Shown: positions 5,839 through 8,002 of the stretch, one piece after another | Layout: each line of letters opens with the position of its first letter | Position numbering within the stretch: position 1 is the first letter of the stretch | Assembly: GCA_002435875.1 (NCBI GenBank) | Contig: DIVN01000024.1 | Location: 1 to 8,002, forward strand | Length of the DNA stretch: 8,002 nt | Direction: 5' to 3' | From: Anaerolineales bacterium UBA6131 | GTDB lineage: Bacteria; Chloroflexota; Anaerolineae; UBA2200 | The notes under the pieces: generated by a model | The model's input: the letters and a program-made list of their open reading frames with translations, nothing else | Databases searched by the model: none | Told to the model about the DNA's origin: nothing | Program-made: the position numbers and the translations under genes

Positions 5839-8002
5839 GTGACAGGCTACTTTAACGACGTGTACGGCATCACACCACATGGGGGCAAGCTGATTGACCG
5901 CGCCCTGGATGGCGAGGAACGGGCTGCTGGGCTAGAGCGAGCGCGAGGGCTCAAGTCGGTCTTTCTGAACCCAGTGGCCGTGTCTGATCTGGAGCTGATC
6001 GCCGTTGGCGCGTTCAGCCCACTGACTGGCTTCCTGGGCCACGACGACTATGAATCAGTAGTGCATAACATGCACTTGGCCAATGGCTCTGTCTGGTCTA
6101 TCCCCATCACCCTCGCTGTAAGCAGTGAGGATGCCGACGCCATGCGCATCGGCGACGAGATTGCCCTGATGGAGACGCCTCAGCGCTGTACTGCTATCAT
6201 GCGCTTGCAGGAAAAGTACGGCTACGACAAAGAACGTGAAGCGCAGTTGGTCTACCGGACCACAGACTCCAAGCATCCAGGCGTCGCACGTCTGTATGCG
6301 CAGGGCGACGTGCTGTTGGGAGGCGAAATCTGGCTGCTTAACCGGCCGCTCGAGATGTCCTTCCCAGAGCTGCGTCACGATCCGATCCAGACCCGGCGGA
6401 TGTTCGCCCAGCGGGGCTGGAAGACCGTCGTGGGCTTCCAAACACGTAACCCCGTGCACCGTGCCCATGAGTACATTCAGAAGACAGCGCTGGAGATTGT
6501 CGACGGTCTGCTGTTGCATCCGCTCATTGGCGAGACCAAGCAGGACGATATCCCCGCGGATATTCGCATCGAGAGCTACCATGCCCTGTTGCGCGACTAT
6601 TATCCGCCACAGCGGGTGCTGCTCGGCGTGTACCCTGCGGCAATGCGCTACGCGGGCCCGCGTGAGGCCATCTTCCATGCGCTGGCACGCAAGAACTACG
6701 GGTGTACTCATTTCATCGTCGGGCGAGACCATGCTGGGGTGGGCAAGTACTATGGTACCTATGACGCACAACTGATCTTCCAAGAGTTCAGCCCTGAAGA
6801 GATCGGCCTGACGCCCTTGTTCTTTGAGAATGCCTTCTACTGCCGCAAGTGCGGTGGCATTGTGTCGTCCAAGACATGCCCGCACGATGAGTCCTATCAC
6901 GTGGTGCTGAGCGGGACTCAGGTTCGCGAAATGCTGATGCGTGGTGAAGCGCCCCCCGGCGAGTTCACGCGCCCGGAGATTGCCCAGGTGCTGATCAACG
7001 GCTATAAGCGGCAGCCATCGGCCCAGCGCACGCCAACGCCCAGTGCGAGCGCGCGCGAGCGTAAGGTGCTGGTCATTGGTCTTGACTCTCTGGCACCAGA
7101 ATTGGTGTTTGACAAGTGGCGCGACGACCTACCGAACCTGAACCGTCTGACCGAACGGGGATCATGGGGCACGCTAAAGAGCAGCATCCCACCCATGACT
7201 GTGCCGGCCTGGTCTTCGATGTTCAGCGGCCGCGATCCCGGCGTGCTGGGCGTCTATGACTTTCGCGACCGGCAGGACCGCTCGTACGACCGTATGTACC
7301 TACCGACGAGCCGAGACATCAAAGTCGATCGTGTGTGGGACATCCTTTCTCGTGATGCCAAACAGGTCATTCTGGTGGGTATTCCGCAGACATATCCGGC
7401 TTATCCTGTGTACGGACAGATGATCACCGATTTTCTCACCCCCAGTGCGGCAAGCGCATATACCTACCCGCCCGAGCTCAAGACGGAGGTTGAACAGATC
7501 GTTGGTGAGTACATTTTCGACGTGGAGAACTTTCGATCCAGCGATCGCCAAGCTCTGCTGCAGCAGATCTATGACATGAGCGACCAGCATTTCGAGGTCG
7601 TGAAGCACCTGATCACGAGCAAGCCGTGGCGGCTGTTCGCCTGGGTGGAGGTCGGCCCGGATCGTATACATCACGCCTTCTGGAAGTTCAGCGATCCGGC
7701 ACATCCCAAACATGTGGCTGATTCACCCTTTGCCAACGCTATTCACGACTACTACAAGCATCTGGACGCTCAGATTGGACAATTGCTGGGCATGATTGAC
7801 GAGGACACCGCGGTGATGGTTGTGTCCGATCACGGGGCCCAGGCCACCCAAGGTGCGATCTGCCTGAACGAATGGCTGCGACGGGAGGGGTATCTCGTTC
7901 TGAAGAGTGACCTGGCTCCCGCAGATGGCATTGTGCCCCTGGCCAAGGTGGAGATCGACTGGGCGCACACCCAGGCGTGGGCGGCTGGCGGATACTACGG
8001 AC
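5839..8002 (+). CDS. sat: ATP sulfurylase (Sat) fused in frame to an AlkP-superfamily domain (3' end outside window)
   Basis: Read codon by codon, this frame has no stop from GTG 5839 to the right edge (721 complete codons). Residues 1 to about 390 are a full ATP sulfurylase, which converts ATP and sulfate to APS and pyrophosphate. Landmarks are FSPLTGFLG (69 region), the active-site QTRNPVHRAHE with Gln201-Arg203-Asn204 and His207/His210, PAAMRYAGP, GRDHAGVGKYYG (295-306), and the C-terminal LSGTQVREML and FTRPEIAQVL. Cys335, Cys338, Cys347 and His349 (CRKCGG, KTCPHD) resemble the zinc site known in thermophile Sat enzymes. A linker (about 390-408) leads into an AlkP domain: Asp416 (IGLDSLAP), likely nucleophile Thr454 (PPMTVPAW), Asp608/His612 (DRIHHAFW) and Asp664-His665 (SDHG). 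The last metal-ligand His should lie beyond the edge. No signal peptide is present, so it is predicted to be cytoplasmic. The symbol applies only to the Sat half; the AlkP substrate is unknown. Confidence 0.9.
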   Translation, partial: MTGYFNDVYGITPHGGKLIDRALDGEERAAGLERARGLKSVFLNPVAVSDLELIAVGAFSPLTGFLGHDDYESVVHNMHLANGSVWSIPITLAVSSEDADAMRIGDEIALMETPQRCTAIMRLQEKYGYDKEREAQLVYRTTDSKHPGVARLYAQGDVLLGGEIWLLNRPLEMSFPELRHDPIQTRRMFAQRGWKTVVGFQTRNPVHRAHEYIQKTALEIVDGLLLHPLIGETKQDDIPADIRIESYHALLRDYYPPQRVLLGVYPAAMRYAGPREAIFHALARKNYGCTHFIVGRDHAGVGKYYGTYDAQLIFQEFSPEEIGLTPLFFENAFYCRKCGGIVSSKTCPHDESYHVVLSGTQVREMLMRGEAPPGEFTRPEIAQVLINGYKRQPSAQRTPTPSASARERKVLVIGLDSLAPELVFDKWRDDLPNLNRLTERGSWGTLKSSIPPMTVPAWSSMFSGRDPGVLGVYDFRDRQDRSYDRMYLPTSRDIKVDRVWDILSRDAKQVILVGIPQTYPAYPVYGQMITDFLTPSAASAYTYPPELKTEVEQIVGEYIFDVENFRSSDRQALLQQIYDMSDQHFEVVKHLITSKPWRLFAWVEVGPDRIHHAFWKFSDPAHPKHVADSPFANAIHDYYKHLDAQIGQLLGMIDEDTAVMVVSDHGAQATQGAICLNEWLRREGYLVLKSDLAPADGIVPLAKVEIDWAHTQAWAAGGYYG

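Noticed and set aside
5553..5855. Plus-strand open frame of 100 codons spanning the intergenic gap, including an ATG at 5808
   Set aside because: Most of it overlaps the end of the AlkP gene in another frame, the peptide is basic and featureless, and the ATG at 5808 is not in the Sat frame.
6055..6900. Long minus-strand open frame of 281 codons opposite the ATP sulfurylase region
   Set aside because: It lies wholly opposite a gene with unmistakable Sat motifs, its translation shows no recognisable domain, and such antisense frames are common in GC-rich coding DNA.
1..8002. CRISPR arrays, tRNA/rRNA genes, insertion sequences or phage genes
   Set aside because: None was seen: there are no spaced direct repeats, RNA gene motifs, transposase motifs or terminal repeats, and nearly every base is accounted for by the six coding regions.

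Overview
The window is GC-rich (about 60% by eye) and densely coding, with all genes on the + strand. It reads as part of a bacterial cell-surface polysaccharide locus. GTG starts, overlapping stop/start codons and the family make-up would fit a Chloroflexota (Anaerolineae-like) genome or a similar GC-rich environmental bacterium. That placement is an impression from protein style, not something the sequence proves.

Layout. 1-666: C-terminal half of a GT4-type glycosyltransferase, cut by the window edge. 663-1754: radical SAM protein with a six-cysteine C-terminal region (SPASM/twitch-like). 1751-2536: left-handed beta-helix (hexapeptide-repeat) acyltransferase. 2538-4055: Wzx/PST-type polysaccharide flippase. 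4052-5725: stand-alone alkaline-phosphatase (AlkP) superfamily phosphohydrolase. These five are joined by 4-base overlaps or a 1-base gap and look like one translationally coupled operon. After a 113-base gap comes 5839-8002, a reading frame still open at the right edge. It encodes a complete ATP sulfurylase (Sat, about residues 1-390) continuing in frame, through a short Pro/Ser/Thr/Ala/Arg-rich linker, into a second AlkP domain (from about residue 408) homologous to the protein at 4052-5725.

How the genes may work together. The glycosyltransferase would extend a lipid-linked repeat unit, the acyltransferase would decorate it and the flippase would export it. The radical SAM protein would make an unidentified modification. 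Sat makes adenosine 5'-phosphosulfate (APS) and pyrophosphate from ATP and sulfate. In a polysaccharide locus this suggests sulfate activation for a sulfated polymer, but no APS kinase or sulfotransferase lies in the window.

Main point of interest. The ATP sulfurylase-AlkP fusion, beside a free-standing AlkP paralogue, is an unusual architecture. Tethering to a cytosolic enzyme, and the lack of a signal peptide on either AlkP protein, point to a cytoplasmic substrate. Pyrophosphate, APS/PAPS or a nucleotide-linked intermediate are candidates. The substrate is inference and is not shown by the sequence.
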